DNA of 64,000 bases from Saprospiraceae bacterium (GCA_022841745.1 JALHQW010000020.1:1-64000), one strand, 5' to 3'. Numbered from the stretch's first letter, positions 43,931 to 53,398 are shown. Notes: a model not told the origin generated them from the sequence alone. A program made the numbers and translations.

Positions 43931-44272
43931 ATGAAGCAGTTTCTCCGCATATTCTGCCTGTACATGTTCACGCTGTCGTGCCTCCCGTGCAACGATGGCG
44001 AGCATGGGCATGATGCCGCTCCGGGCGGCGGGGAAACCACCGTGCAGTCGGATAGCCATGACAGCCCGACGCACGAGCACTGCGCCGATTTCTGCTCCCC
44101 GTTCTGCACCTGCACCTGCTGCGGCTGCGTGGCCTCCTCCGATAAAACCGCCACACTGGAACTCTATCCGCCCGTCCTGAACATCAAAAAGACGGCGTTC
44201 ACCTACCAATCCCCGTTCACGTCGGCCCACCACCGGGCGCTGTTCCGTCCTCCTATTAGTAAGTTGGGTTAA
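43931..44272 (+). CDS. DUF6660-like small Cys/His-rich lipoprotein-like protein
   Basis: 113 aa from ATG 43931. Hydrophobic start MKQFLRIFCLYMFTLSCLPC, which fits a signal or lipobox (SCLPC), then a His/Asp region (GEHGHDAAPGG) and the cluster HEHCADFCSPFCTCTCCGC (~48-66), characteristic of Bacteroidota DUF6660 proteins that neighbour CzcA-type pumps. Six or more cysteines plus His suggest soft or transition metal binding in the periplasm. Located 129 bp before a CzcA-TolC fusion. Confidence 0.7.
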   Translation: MKQFLRIFCLYMFTLSCLPCNDGEHGHDAAPGGGETTVQSDSHDSPTHEHCADFCSPFCTCTCCGCVASSDKTATLELYPPVLNIKKTAFTYQSPFTSAHHRALFRPPISKLG

Positions 44273-44401
44273 TCTTTCCTGCCGCTGGCCTTGGCCATTG
44301 GCTGCTTGCATTTTGCTATTGGTTCAGCTATTGGCGTCCCTGCCAACCGTTGCGATCCTCGGCAAAATGCTGTTTCCCTGTTTCATCAACCCAACCTATC
44401 C

Positions 44402-47400
44402 ATGCTTGACAAAGTCATCCATTTCAGCATAAAGAATAAGTTCGTCGTGGGCTTGTTCACGCTGGCACTGGCGGTCTGGGGCGTCTGGTCTTTTTCGAGG
44501 CTGCCCATTGACGCCCTGCCCGACATCACCAACAATCAGGTGCAGGTCATCACGACCGCACCCACCTTGGCCGCTCAAGAGGTCGAAAAATTCATCACTT
44601 ACCCCATCGAGCAGGCGGTGAAGCCCATCCCCAAAATCGTCGAACTGCGCTCCATCAGCCGCTTCGGGTTGAGCGTCGTCACCGTCGTGTTCGAGGAGGA
44701 GGTGGACATTTTTTGGGCAAGGACGCAAATCAACGAGCGCCTGAAAGAAGCCGAAAACAATATCCCCGAAGGTTTTGGGACGCCAGAAATGGCCCCCATC
44801 AGCACGGGCCTCGGCGAGATTTACCAGTACGTCGTGTTCCCAAAGCCCGGTTTCGAGGACCAGTACAACGCCATGGACTTGCGCACCGTGCAGGACTGGA
44901 TTATCAAGCCTCAGCTCATCGGCACGAAGGGTGTGGCCGAGGTGAACACCCTCGGCGGGATGCTCAAACAGTACGAAATCGCCGTGCAGCCCGACAAGCT
45001 TCGGAGCATGAACACCACCATGCCCGAAATCCTCGAAGCGCTTGAACGCAACAACGAGAACACCGGTGGGGCGTACATTGACAAAAAGCCCAACGCCTAC
45101 TTCATCCGGGGCATCGGCATGGTCAACGGCATCAGCGACATCCAGAAAATCGTCGTCAAAAACCAGAACGGCATCCCCATCCTCGTGCGGGACGTGGCCA
45201 CGGTGCAGTTCGGCAGTTCCATCCGTTACGGTGCCACCACCAAGGACGGCAAGGGCGAGGCGGTCAGCGGCATGGTGATGATGCTCAAGGGCGAGAACAG
45301 CGCAGAGGTCGTCACCCGTGTCAAGGAAAAAATGGAGCAAATCCGAAAGTCCCTGCCCGAAGGCGTGGACGTTGAGCCGTTCCTCGACCGCACCAAATTG
45401 GTCAACAACGCCATCGGCACGGTGGAGAAGAACCTGCTGGAAGGGGCGCTCATCGTCATCTTCATCCTCGTGCTGCTCATCGGCAACTGGCGGGCGGGCC
45501 TCGTGGTGGCCTCGGTCATCCCGCTGGCGCTGCTGTTTGCGGTGAGCATGATGAACCTGTTCGGCGTCAGCGGCAACCTGATGAGCCTTGGGGCGATTGA
45601 CTTCGGACTGATTGTGGACGGGGCGGTGATTATCGTGGAGGCCATCGTCCACCGATTGCAGGTCACGGACAAGGGCAAACTGACGAAAAGCCAGATGGAC
45701 GATACCGTTTATCAGGCTTCCAGCAAAATCAGGAGCAGCGCCGCCTTCGGCGAAATCATCATCCTCATCGTCTATCTGCCCATCCTGGCGCTGGTGGGCA
45801 TCGAGGGCAAGATGTTCAAGCCCATGGCGCAGACCGTTTCCTTCGCCATTCTGGGGGCGTTCATCCTGTCGCTGACCTACGTGCCGATGATGGCCGCCCT
45901 GTTCCTGAGCAAGACGACGGGCCACAAGGCCAATATCTCCGACCGTATCATCTCGTTCTGCTACCGCATCTACCAGCCGATGCTGGAAGGGGCGATGAAA
46001 ATGAAGGCACTCGTGGTCGGGCTGGCAATTGCCTTTTTCGCCCTCTCGCTGCTGGTCTTTGGGCGGCTGGGCGGCGAGTTCATCCCCACCTTGGAGGAGG
46101 GGGACATTGCCACACACGTCATCATCCCGCCGGGCAGTTCGCTGTCGCAGGAAATCGAGACGACGACAAAGGCCGAACAGATTTTGATGGCGAAGTTCCC
46201 GGAGGTCAAGCAGGTGGTCTCTAAAATCGGCAGCGCAGAAGTGCCGACCGACCCCATGCCGATGGAAGTGGCCGATGCAATGGTCATCTTGAAGGATAAA
46301 TCAGAATGGACTTCCGCCCACACAAAGGAAGAACTCATGTCAAAAATGGAACATGCCCTCGACGATATTCCGGGCGTGACCACCGAGTTCACGCAGCCCA
46401 TCCAGATGCGCTTCAACGAACTGATGACGGGCGTGCGCAGCGACGTGGCGGTGAAGATTTTTGGCGAGGACATTGACCTGCTGGCCGGACTGGCCGACCA
46501 GGCCATGCCGATGATACAAGGCGTGAAGGGCGTGGAAGATGCCCGACCGGAGGCCGTCTCCGGCCTGCCGCAAATCACGGTGAAGTACAACAAGGACAAG
46601 CTGGCGCTCTACGGCCTGAACGTGGGCGACCTCAACCAAATCGTGCGCACGGGCTTTGCGGGCGAAAAGGCGGGCGTCGTTTACGAAGGCGAAAAACGGT
46701 TCGACCTCGTGGTGCGCCTCCAGAACGACAGCCGACAGGACATCGGCAACCTAAAAAACCTGTACGTCTCCCTGCCGTCGGGCAGCCAGATACCGCTCGA
46801 ACAGGTGGCGGACATCGCCCTCGAACCCGGCTTTTCGCAAATCAGCCGGGAGGACGGCAAGCGCCGCATCGTCATCGGCTTCAACGTGCGGGGGCGTGAC
46901 GTGAAGAGCGTCGTGAACGAGATACAGGCGAATTTGGACGCAAAACTCAAAATGCCGCCCGGCTACTATGTCACCTACGGCGGGCAGTTCCAGAACCTCG
47001 TGGAGGCGAACAAACGGCTCTCCGTGGCCGTGCCCGTTGCGCTGGCGTTGATTTTCGTGCTCCTGTTCTTCACCTTTGGCAGCATCAAACAATCGCTCCT
47101 GATTTTCACCGCCATCCCGCTTTCGGCCATCGGCGGCGTGTTCGCTTTGTGGCTGCGGGGGATGCCCTTCTCGATTTCGGCGGGCGTGGGCTTCATCGCC
47201 CTGTTCGGCGTGGCGGTGCTGAACGGCATCGTGCTCATCGGCTATTTCAACCAACTGAAAAGCGAGGGAATGTCCGACGTTTTGCAGCGCATCCGGGAAG
47301 GCACGAAAGTCCGTTTGCGCCCCGTCATCATGACAGCGTCGGTGGCCTCGCTCGGCTTTTTGCCAATGGCACTCAGCACCGGGGCGGGCGCAGAGGTGCA

Positions 47401-48757
47401 GAAGCCATTGGCCACGGTGGTCATCGGCGGACTGATTACGGCGACGCTTTTGACACTCATTGTACTGCCCATCCTGTACTATATTTTTGAGGAAAAACTG
47501 AAAGGCAGACGAAAAAAAGCCTTGCCGCTGGCGGCTGTGCTGGCCTTGTTCCTTTGCCCTTCGGTAAAAACGAGCGCCCAAGCACCGAACCTCACGCTGC
47601 CGGAAGCACTCGAACTGGCGTACAAGAACAACCCGTTGCTGCAAGCCAACACCCTCGAAATACAGTCGCACGAGGCGCTGCAACGGGGGGCGGGCGCTTT
47701 GCCGAAAACGGATTTCGGGGCGCAACTGGGGCAGTTCAACAGCCGAAGGTTTGACCAGAACTTTTCCGTGTCGCAGGACATCCCGAACCCCGCCCTATTG
47801 AAGGCAAGGCGCAACGTGGCAGTACAGGAAACGGGCCTCGCCCAATCGCAGCTTGCCATTTCCAGAAACGAGCTGACCTACCAAATCCGGCAGGGCTGGC
47901 ACCAAATCCAGTACCTGCAGACATTGGAGGAAGCCCTGACCCGTGAGGACAGCCTGTTGGGGCAGTTCGTGCGGGCGGCCACGCTCAAGCTGAAAACGGG
48001 CGAAAGCACCCTGCTGGAAAAGACGACCGCCGAGACCCGCCAGCAACAGTTGCTGCAAAGCATCCAGCAGGTGCGGGCATCGGTGGAGGCGGAAAAGGCC
48101 GTGCTGCGCCAATGGCTCAACCTGACGGGCGACTTTTCGGTGGACGGTGGCGGTTTGGTGGCGCTCGTGTTTCCGGCAACCGTGGACACCAGCCTGTTGC
48201 GGGGCAACCCGCAGCTGCTTTTTGCGCAGCAGCAAATCGCACTCGCCGAGGCCGAGCGGCGGCTGGCCAATGCCGAGCGGCTGCCCGACTTCCGGGCGGG
48301 CTACTTCGTGCAGTCCATCGCCGGGCCGCAGGACGTGGACGGCGAGGTCAAAAACTACAACGCCGTGCCCCGCTTTCAGGGCGTACAGTTGGGCGTCAGC
48401 ATCCCCATCTTCGGGGCGAGGGGCTACCGTGCCAGGGCCGAGGCCGCCGAGCTGCAGGCGCTGGCGCAGCGCAGGCAGGGCGAGCACCTGCGGGCGCAAC
48501 TGCAAGGCCAGTTGGCACAACAGGCCGCACAGTATGTTTTTTGGAAAAACAACGTGGCGTATTTTGAAAACACGGCATTGCCCAATGCAAAATCCATTGT
48601 CCAAAACGCCTCGAAAGCCTATTTCGGCGGCGACATCGGCTACGTGGAATACGCACAGGCACTGCAGACCAACCTTGAAATCCAACGGGCGCACTTGGAG
48701 GCCGTCAACAGCCTCAACCAGACCGTGGTTTCCATCCAATTTCTCATCAGCCAATAA
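44402..48757 (+). CDS. czcA: CzcA-type RND pump fused to a TolC outer-membrane channel domain (system 3)
   Basis: 1451 aa. Residues ~1-1035 are an HME-RND pump (start MLDKVIHFSIKNKFVVGLF). TM4 reads GAIDFGLIVDGAVIIVEAIVHRL, the CzcA/CnrA/NccA (Zn/Co/Ni/Cd) pattern. After EEKLKGRRKKALP a new segment LAAVLALFLCPSVKTSAQA resembles a signal peptide, then NLTLPEALELAYKNNPLLQANTLEIQ begins a complete TolC/OEP domain to the end. Such fusions are known in Bacteroidota. How the C-terminal part crosses to the outer membrane is unclear. The adaptor gene follows 7 bp downstream. Confidence 0.9.
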   Translation: MLDKVIHFSIKNKFVVGLFTLALAVWGVWSFSRLPIDALPDITNNQVQVITTAPTLAAQEVEKFITYPIEQAVKPIPKIVELRSISRFGLSVVTVVFEEEVDIFWARTQINERLKEAENNIPEGFGTPEMAPISTGLGEIYQYVVFPKPGFEDQYNAMDLRTVQDWIIKPQLIGTKGVAEVNTLGGMLKQYEIAVQPDKLRSMNTTMPEILEALERNNENTGGAYIDKKPNAYFIRGIGMVNGISDIQKIVVKNQNGIPILVRDVATVQFGSSIRYGATTKDGKGEAVSGMVMMLKGENSAEVVTRVKEKMEQIRKSLPEGVDVEPFLDRTKLVNNAIGTVEKNLLEGALIVIFILVLLIGNWRAGLVVASVIPLALLFAVSMMNLFGVSGNLMSLGAIDFGLIVDGAVIIVEAIVHRLQVTDKGKLTKSQMDDTVYQASSKIRSSAAFGEIIILIVYLPILALVGIEGKMFKPMAQTVSFAILGAFILSLTYVPMMAALFLSKTTGHKANISDRIISFCYRIYQPMLEGAMKMKALVVGLAIAFFALSLLVFGRLGGEFIPTLEEGDIATHVIIPPGSSLSQEIETTTKAEQILMAKFPEVKQVVSKIGSAEVPTDPMPMEVADAMVILKDKSEWTSAHTKEELMSKMEHALDDIPGVTTEFTQPIQMRFNELMTGVRSDVAVKIFGEDIDLLAGLADQAMPMIQGVKGVEDARPEAVSGLPQITVKYNKDKLALYGLNVGDLNQIVRTGFAGEKAGVVYEGEKRFDLVVRLQNDSRQDIGNLKNLYVSLPSGSQIPLEQVADIALEPGFSQISREDGKRRIVIGFNVRGRDVKSVVNEIQANLDAKLKMPPGYYVTYGGQFQNLVEANKRLSVAVPVALALIFVLLFFTFGSIKQSLLIFTAIPLSAIGGVFALWLRGMPFSISAGVGFIALFGVAVLNGIVLIGYFNQLKSEGMSDVLQRIREGTKVRLRPVIMTASVASLGFLPMALSTGAGAEVQKPLATVVIGGLITATLLTLIVLPILYYIFEEKLKGRRKKALPLAAVLALFLCPSVKTSAQAPNLTLPEALELAYKNNPLLQANTLEIQSHEALQRGAGALPKTDFGAQLGQFNSRRFDQNFSVSQDIPNPALLKARRNVAVQETGLAQSQLAISRNELTYQIRQGWHQIQYLQTLEEALTREDSLLGQFVRAATLKLKTGESTLLEKTTAETRQQQLLQSIQQVRASVEAEKAVLRQWLNLTGDFSVDGGGLVALVFPATVDTSLLRGNPQLLFAQQQIALAEAERRLANAERLPDFRAGYFVQSIAGPQDVDGEVKNYNAVPRFQGVQLGVSIPIFGARGYRARAEAAELQALAQRRQGEHLRAQLQGQLAQQAAQYVFWKNNVAYFENTALPNAKSIVQNASKAYFGGDIGYVEYAQALQTNLEIQRAHLEAVNSLNQTVVSIQFLISQ

Positions 48758-48764
48758 AAATAAA

Positions 48765-50114
48765 ATGAGCAAGAAATTCAAGATAATCGGCGGCATCGCA
48801 TTTGCCGCACTGCTCGGCACCATCATCTGGGCCTTGTTCTTCCGCCACGAGCACACCGAGGGCGACGGTCACGACCACGACCATGCGGGCGAAAAGGCCG
48901 AGGCCGCACACGAGGAAGGCGGGCACGAAGAAAACCCCGCCGTGAAGGAAGTCCACTTGAACGAGGCGCAGTACAAGGCGACGGGCCTCGTGCTGGGCGG
49001 TTTTGAAAAAAAGAACCTCTCGGAGGTCATCAACGCCAACGGTTACACGAAGCTGCCGCCGCAGAACCAGGCGCAGGTGAGCGTACAACTGCCCGGCACC
49101 ATCCAGAGCATCAAGGTCATCGAGGGGCAGGCCGTGAAGGCGGGGCAGGTGCTGGCCACGATGCAGAGCATGGCCTTCAACAACCTGCGGCTCGACCGGG
49201 AAAAACTCAACCAAGAACTTGCTGCTTCGCAAACAAACTTGGAGTACCTGAAACTCGAATTTGCCCGTCAAAAAGAATTGACGGACGAAAACGTGAACGC
49301 AAAGAAGGTGTTCCAGAAGGTGAGTTCCGACCTGCAAATGGAGGAGGCGAAAATCAAGACGCTGAAAAACCAAATCGGGATTTTGAGCCAGAACATCCAG
49401 ATTGGCGGCAATTCCTCCTCGCCGACCATCAACATTATCGCCCCGATTTCAGGCCATATCACCGAGGTACACGTGACCATCGGCTCGGCGGCGGAGGTGG
49501 GAAAGCCGCTGTTCAGCATCGTGGACAACTCGAAGATGCACGTTGATTTGCTGGTCTATGAAAAAGACCTGTTCAAGGTGAAGCCCGGCCAGACGGTGCG
49601 CTTCATCCTCACCAACCAGGACGGCTCGGAACTGCGGGGCAAGGTGTTCAGCGTGGGCAAGTCTTTCGAGAACGAGACGAAATCGGTGGCCGTCCACGCC
49701 GACATCCTGAACGAGCGGCAGTTGCTCATCCCCGGCATGTACGTCAATGCGCTGGTGGACGTGGGCAGCAGCACGGTGGACGCCCTGCCCGTGGACGCCG
49801 TCATCAAGGCCGAGGGGCGGGAGTTCATCTTCGTTTTGGGCGAGGAAGCAGCGGCGGGCGGTGCAAAGGAGGTGGCTGCCCACGACGAGGAGGAAGGCCA
49901 CTCGCACGACGACGGCGACCCGCACGAGGAGGCCGAGGGCAAGGAGTACCACTTCCAGCGCATCGAGGTGAAGTCGGGGGCCTCGCAGCTCGGCTACGTG
50001 CAGGTTACGCCGCTGCAGCCCTTGGCGGCGGGACAGAACATCGTGGTGAAAGGGGCTTATTACTTGCAATCGCACCTGACGAAATCGGAAGGCGGCGGGG
50101 GGCATGAGCATTGA
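48765..50114 (+). CDS. CusB/CzcB-family adaptor, His-rich (system 3)
   Basis: 449 aa from ATG 48765. N-terminal TM anchor IIGGIAFAALLGTIIWALFF, no lipobox. A His/Glu/Asp linker (HEHTEGDGHDHDHAGEKAEAAHEEGGHEE) comes next, shown only in part. Core: lipoyl pieces around PGTIQSIKVIEGQAVKAGQ, a hairpin (LAASQTNLEYLKLEFARQKELTDENV), a barrel, and an inserted acidic/His loop (AAHDEEEGHSHDDGDPHEE, ~370-390). C-terminal GGGGHEH. Acts with the CzcA-TolC fusion. Confidence 0.85.
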   Translation: MSKKFKIIGGIAFAALLGTIIWALFFRHEHTEGDGHDHDHAGEKAEAAHEEGGHEENPAVKEVHLNEAQYKATGLVLGGFEKKNLSEVINANGYTKLPPQNQAQVSVQLPGTIQSIKVIEGQAVKAGQVLATMQSMAFNNLRLDREKLNQELAASQTNLEYLKLEFARQKELTDENVNAKKVFQKVSSDLQMEEAKIKTLKNQIGILSQNIQIGGNSSSPTINIIAPISGHITEVHVTIGSAAEVGKPLFSIVDNSKMHVDLLVYEKDLFKVKPGQTVRFILTNQDGSELRGKVFSVGKSFENETKSVAVHADILNERQLLIPGMYVNALVDVGSSTVDALPVDAVIKAEGREFIFVLGEEAAAGGAKEVAAHDEEEGHSHDDGDPHEEAEGKEYHFQRIEVKSGASQLGYVQVTPLQPLAAGQNIVVKGAYYLQSHLTKSEGGGGHEH

Positions 50115-50209
50115 GAAATTTGGAAATCGAAGATTCACGAAAGTAAATTGAAAATATGCCAGTCGAGCGAGCGGTGGCTTGCCCGGCTGGTTCCATCAAG
50201 ATTTGCAAC

Positions 50210-50578
50210 ATGAAATTCAACTGGAACATACCGAAGGGCTTGAAAAGCCACTACCAAGCGGAACTCTCGCAGTACGCCGGGGCGCTGCGGGCGGGGCATT
50301 TGCAGCAGGCTTGGCGACACTTGGAGCGGGCGCACATTCTGGGGCAAGCCTACCCGAAGGAGCACACCTATGTGCATTGGAAGATGCTGCAATTCGGCTT
50401 TCAAATCAAGAGCCGGAAAGAAGTCTTGGGGCAAATCCCACGGCTGCTGGTGGGTGGTGTGAAGTCCTTCGTGGGCAGGATTCCCGTGGGCAACACGGGC
50501 GGCGCAAACGTGCCGCCATTGCTGCCGATGGAGATTCCGGGGGATTTGATGGAGGTGCTGGAGCGCAACAAAAGTTAA
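50210..50578 (+). CDS. DUF3703 family protein
   Basis: 122 aa from ATG 50210 (an upstream start at 50156 is possible). Contains the family pattern AGHLQQAWRHLERAHILGQ, then EHTYVHWKMLQFGFQ, EVLGQIPRLLVGG and RIPVGNTGGANVPPLLPMEIP. No signal peptide. DUF3703 proteins are small, cytoplasmic, often next to CzcA/CusA efflux genes, and of unknown function. The conserved H and M residues may be related to metal. Confidence 0.85.
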   Translation: MKFNWNIPKGLKSHYQAELSQYAGALRAGHLQQAWRHLERAHILGQAYPKEHTYVHWKMLQFGFQIKSRKEVLGQIPRLLVGGVKSFVGRIPVGNTGGANVPPLLPMEIPGDLMEVLERNKS

Positions 50579-50640
50579 TCAACCCGCAGCTGGGGCTTCT
50601 CTCTGGCGGCGCTTTTTTTCATTCACTAAATTATTTCAAG

Positions 50641-50826
50641 ATGAAAAAGTCAATTTTCTACCTGTTCGTTTTTGCCCTTTTGGGCTTTGCCGCTTGCCGG
50701 GAAGGGCACTCCCACGAAGGCGACCACCAGCACAAGTCCGGCGACGAAAAGCACGAAGGGCACGGCACGGCTGCCGACACGATGCACCACGAGCATGCGC
50801 CTGGCGACACGACGCACAATCATTGA
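50641..50826 (+). CDS. Small His-rich lipoprotein
   Basis: 61 aa. Lipoprotein signal FVFALLGFAAC, then almost only His/Glu/Asp/Gly: GHSHEGDHQHKSGDEKHEGHG and MHHEHAPGDTTHNH (in pieces). Likely an outer-membrane or periplasmic metal sponge that buffers zinc, cobalt, nickel or copper for the efflux system upstream. A long overlapping frame from 50179 is not used because only this ATG gives a coherent signal peptide. Confidence 0.7.
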   Translation: MKKSIFYLFVFALLGFAACREGHSHEGDHQHKSGDEKHEGHGTAADTMHHEHAPGDTTHNH

Positions 50827-50877
50827 AGTTAGTGTCAGGGAGGCGAAAAACTTCCCTGGCTCAAATCTTTTACCAAC

Positions 50878-52650
50878 ATGAAAAAACAGCTTTACATCCT
50901 GCTATTCGCCTCGTTCATGTCGGCCACCGCCGCCATTTCGCAGGACGAGCTACTGCCGAGGGGCTTCTCCCCGGCTGAACTGCAATGGCTGTCAGAAAAC
51001 AAGACCGTTCCCGGTGCCACCGCCTTCGGCATCACCGAGCCGCCCCCGCAGCCCGTGCGGGCGATGGCGGAGTGGGAGGAGATGCAGGCGATGGTCGTCA
51101 CTTGGCGCAGCAACAAGCCGATTCTGGCGCAAATCATACAAGCCGCCAAGGAGGAGGTGCGGGTCATCGTCGTGAACGATGACCTTGCCGACTGCCAAAC
51201 GGAACTGACCAACTTCGACGTTGACTGGCAATCGGGCAACGTCGAGTTCCTGCAAGCGCCGAGCAACAGCGTCTGGATTCGGGACTACGGCGCAAACCCG
51301 GTTTACCTGAACGGTGTGGACTCGCTGGCGCTGGTGGACTGGATTTACAACCGTCCCCGCCCCCTCGACGACATCATTCCCGATGCGGTGGGCAGCTATT
51401 TCGGCTTGCCTGTGTACAGCACCACCGAAGCGCCCTACGACCTGGCGCACCCCGGCGGCAACAACTTCTCCGACGGCATGGGAACCAATTTTTCTTCCAA
51501 ACTGGTGCTCTTGGAAAACGGCTTTGGCAACCAATGGGGCACCAGCAACCACACGGAGGAGGGTGTGGACAGCATCATGGAGCGGTTTTACGGCATTGAC
51601 CGCTACGTGAAGTTCGACGTGCTTCCCTACGACGGCATCCACCATATTGACATGCACATGAAGCTGCTGAACGAGACGACTTTGCTCGTCGGTGAGTACC
51701 CGGAGGGTGTGCCTGACCGGGCGCAAATTGAAACGAACCTCCAATACCTGCTGGACAATTTCACCACGCCCTTCGGTACGCCGTACCGGGTCATCCGAGT
51801 ACCAATGCCACCCAAAAATGGGTTGTATCCCAGCTTGGGAGCGCCGTTGCGCACTTACGTCAACTCGTTCATCGTCAACAAAACGGTGCTCTTGCCCACC
51901 TACGAGGAGCAGTACGACACGACGGCGCTCCGCATCTGGCGGGACGCCATGCCGGGCTACCGCATCGTAGGCATCAACTGCAACGGCATCATTGACGCCG
52001 GGGGCGCCATCCACTGTATCGTGAAGGAGGTGGGGGTGCAAGACCCGCTGCTCATCCAGCACCGCCCGTTGGAGGACATCGTCGGCACGAACCCGCCCGC
52101 CTACCAAGTGGACGCATGGGTGCGCCACCGCAGCGGCGTTGCTGGGGCGACGCTCTACTTCACCACCGACACCACCGCCGCTTGGCAAAGCCTCGGCATG
52201 GCATTGGAAAACGCCGACAGCAACCGCTGGTCGGCAGCCATCCCGCAGCAGCCAGCGGGCAGCACCGTTTATTACTACATCCACGCCATAGCCAATTCCG
52301 GCAAGCAGGTCGTGCGCCCGCTGGTGGCACCGGAGGGCTGGTTCCGCTTCCGCATCCACCCGACGACGGCAGTGCAAGAAACGGTAGCAGCATCGGCTCA
52401 GTTGGGCAATATTTATCCCAACCCGGCGAGTGCCCTCACCTGTGTTCCCGTCCAGTCTGAGGGTGGGGGCGAAGCCACCATCGAAATCAACGACCTGTTG
52501 GGGCGGAGGATGGAAACGGTATTTTCGGGGCGGCTTCCGGCGGGTATTTCCCGGCACTATTTCGATGCGGGGCAGTTCCCGACGGGCGTCTATCTGGTGA
52601 CGCTGCGGGGCGGGGGCAGCACGGAAACCCGCAAAACCATCATCAAATGA
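50878..52650 (+). CDS. Secreted peptidylarginine/agmatine-deiminase family enzyme with T9SS sorting domain
   Basis: 590 aa. Signal peptide (ILLFASFMSATAAISQ). The pentein fold of the PAD/agmatine deiminase family covers ~45-390. Catalytic residues: Asp136 (VWIRDYGANPV), His256 and Asp258 (HHIDMHMK) and Cys380 (GGAIHC). After ~395 an extra domain (~400-500) and a T9SS type A sorting domain (GNIYPNPASA...INDLLGRRM...TGVYLVTLRGG...IIK) follow, as in the P. gingivalis peptidylarginine deiminase PPAD. It could citrullinate or deiminate C-terminal arginine of peptides or agmatine. Which one cannot be read, as the Arg-specificity residues are not certain. Confidence 0.85.
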   Translation: MKKQLYILLFASFMSATAAISQDELLPRGFSPAELQWLSENKTVPGATAFGITEPPPQPVRAMAEWEEMQAMVVTWRSNKPILAQIIQAAKEEVRVIVVNDDLADCQTELTNFDVDWQSGNVEFLQAPSNSVWIRDYGANPVYLNGVDSLALVDWIYNRPRPLDDIIPDAVGSYFGLPVYSTTEAPYDLAHPGGNNFSDGMGTNFSSKLVLLENGFGNQWGTSNHTEEGVDSIMERFYGIDRYVKFDVLPYDGIHHIDMHMKLLNETTLLVGEYPEGVPDRAQIETNLQYLLDNFTTPFGTPYRVIRVPMPPKNGLYPSLGAPLRTYVNSFIVNKTVLLPTYEEQYDTTALRIWRDAMPGYRIVGINCNGIIDAGGAIHCIVKEVGVQDPLLIQHRPLEDIVGTNPPAYQVDAWVRHRSGVAGATLYFTTDTTAAWQSLGMALENADSNRWSAAIPQQPAGSTVYYYIHAIANSGKQVVRPLVAPEGWFRFRIHPTTAVQETVAASAQLGNIYPNPASALTCVPVQSEGGGEATIEINDLLGRRMETVFSGRLPAGISRHYFDAGQFPTGVYLVTLRGGGSTETRKTIIK

Positions 52651-52690
52651 TTTATCCATCTATTTCATCACTTTTTTAAATCCATGTTTT

Positions 52691-53383
52691 ATGAAAAAAT
52701 TCCTTTTTACCCTTTGCACGTTGGCGCTGGCGGCAATGCCGCTCTGGGCGCAGGACATCGCCGTGGACGACGACAGCCTTTACACCGAGTCGGATGTCTC
52801 GGAGTTTGAATTTTATGCACAGACACACGTGCGCAACAACGGCAGCGAGGATGTGACCCTCAAATGGGAGCGAAACATCGAACAATTGCCGGAGGGCTGG
52901 ACCACCAATTTTTGCGACAAGAACCTGTGCTATGCCAGCTTTGTGACCACGGCGGAGTTCGACCTGTTGGCCAATGGCGACGAGGGCCTCCTGAAGCCGC
53001 TGTTCCGACCAAACGGCAAGCCGGGTACCTGCATCTACCGCATCACGCTGACCAGCCTCACGCCAGGCATTGACTACACGGAAAGCATCGTGTGGGTGGC
53101 AGTTGCCACGGGCGTCAGTGCCGCCGCAGAGGTGCTGTCGGCAAGGGACGTGGCGCTGTACCCGAACCCTGCCACGGACGAGCTGACGGTGGCGGTCGCA
53201 GACGCCCATTTCAAGGGGGACTGGTTGGTGACGAACGCCGCCGGACAAATCGTGCTAACCCGTCCCAATGCCCCCACAATAGGGCAAATGGACATTTCGG
53301 GCTTATCGGAGGGGCTGTACTTCCTGCACCTGCAAACGGAGGAAGGGCAGACCGTCGTCACGAAAAAATTCATCATCCAATAG
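52691..53383 (+). CDS. Small T9SS-exported protein of unknown function
   Basis: 230 aa. Signal peptide (TLCTLALAAMPLWAQ), a ~120-residue beta domain with VRNNGSEDVTLKWERNIEQLPEGW and an FCDKNLCYASF pair, and a T9SS sorting domain (VALYPNPATDELTV...NAAGQIV...GLSEGLYFLHLQT). The beta domain resembles COG1470-like or ASPM-type Ig modules, but no family is assigned. Followed directly by a terminator. Confidence 0.75.
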   Translation: MKKFLFTLCTLALAAMPLWAQDIAVDDDSLYTESDVSEFEFYAQTHVRNNGSEDVTLKWERNIEQLPEGWTTNFCDKNLCYASFVTTAEFDLLANGDEGLLKPLFRPNGKPGTCIYRITLTSLTPGIDYTESIVWVAVATGVSAAAEVLSARDVALYPNPATDELTVAVADAHFKGDWLVTNAAGQIVLTRPNAPTIGQMDISGLSEGLYFLHLQTEEGQTVVTKKFIIQ

Positions 53384-53398
53384 TCTTTCTTTAGACCT

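Noticed and set aside
44396-46117. Long minus-strand frame opposite the CzcA pump
   Set aside because: His/Asp/Gln-rich antisense product without domains; the pump is unmistakable.
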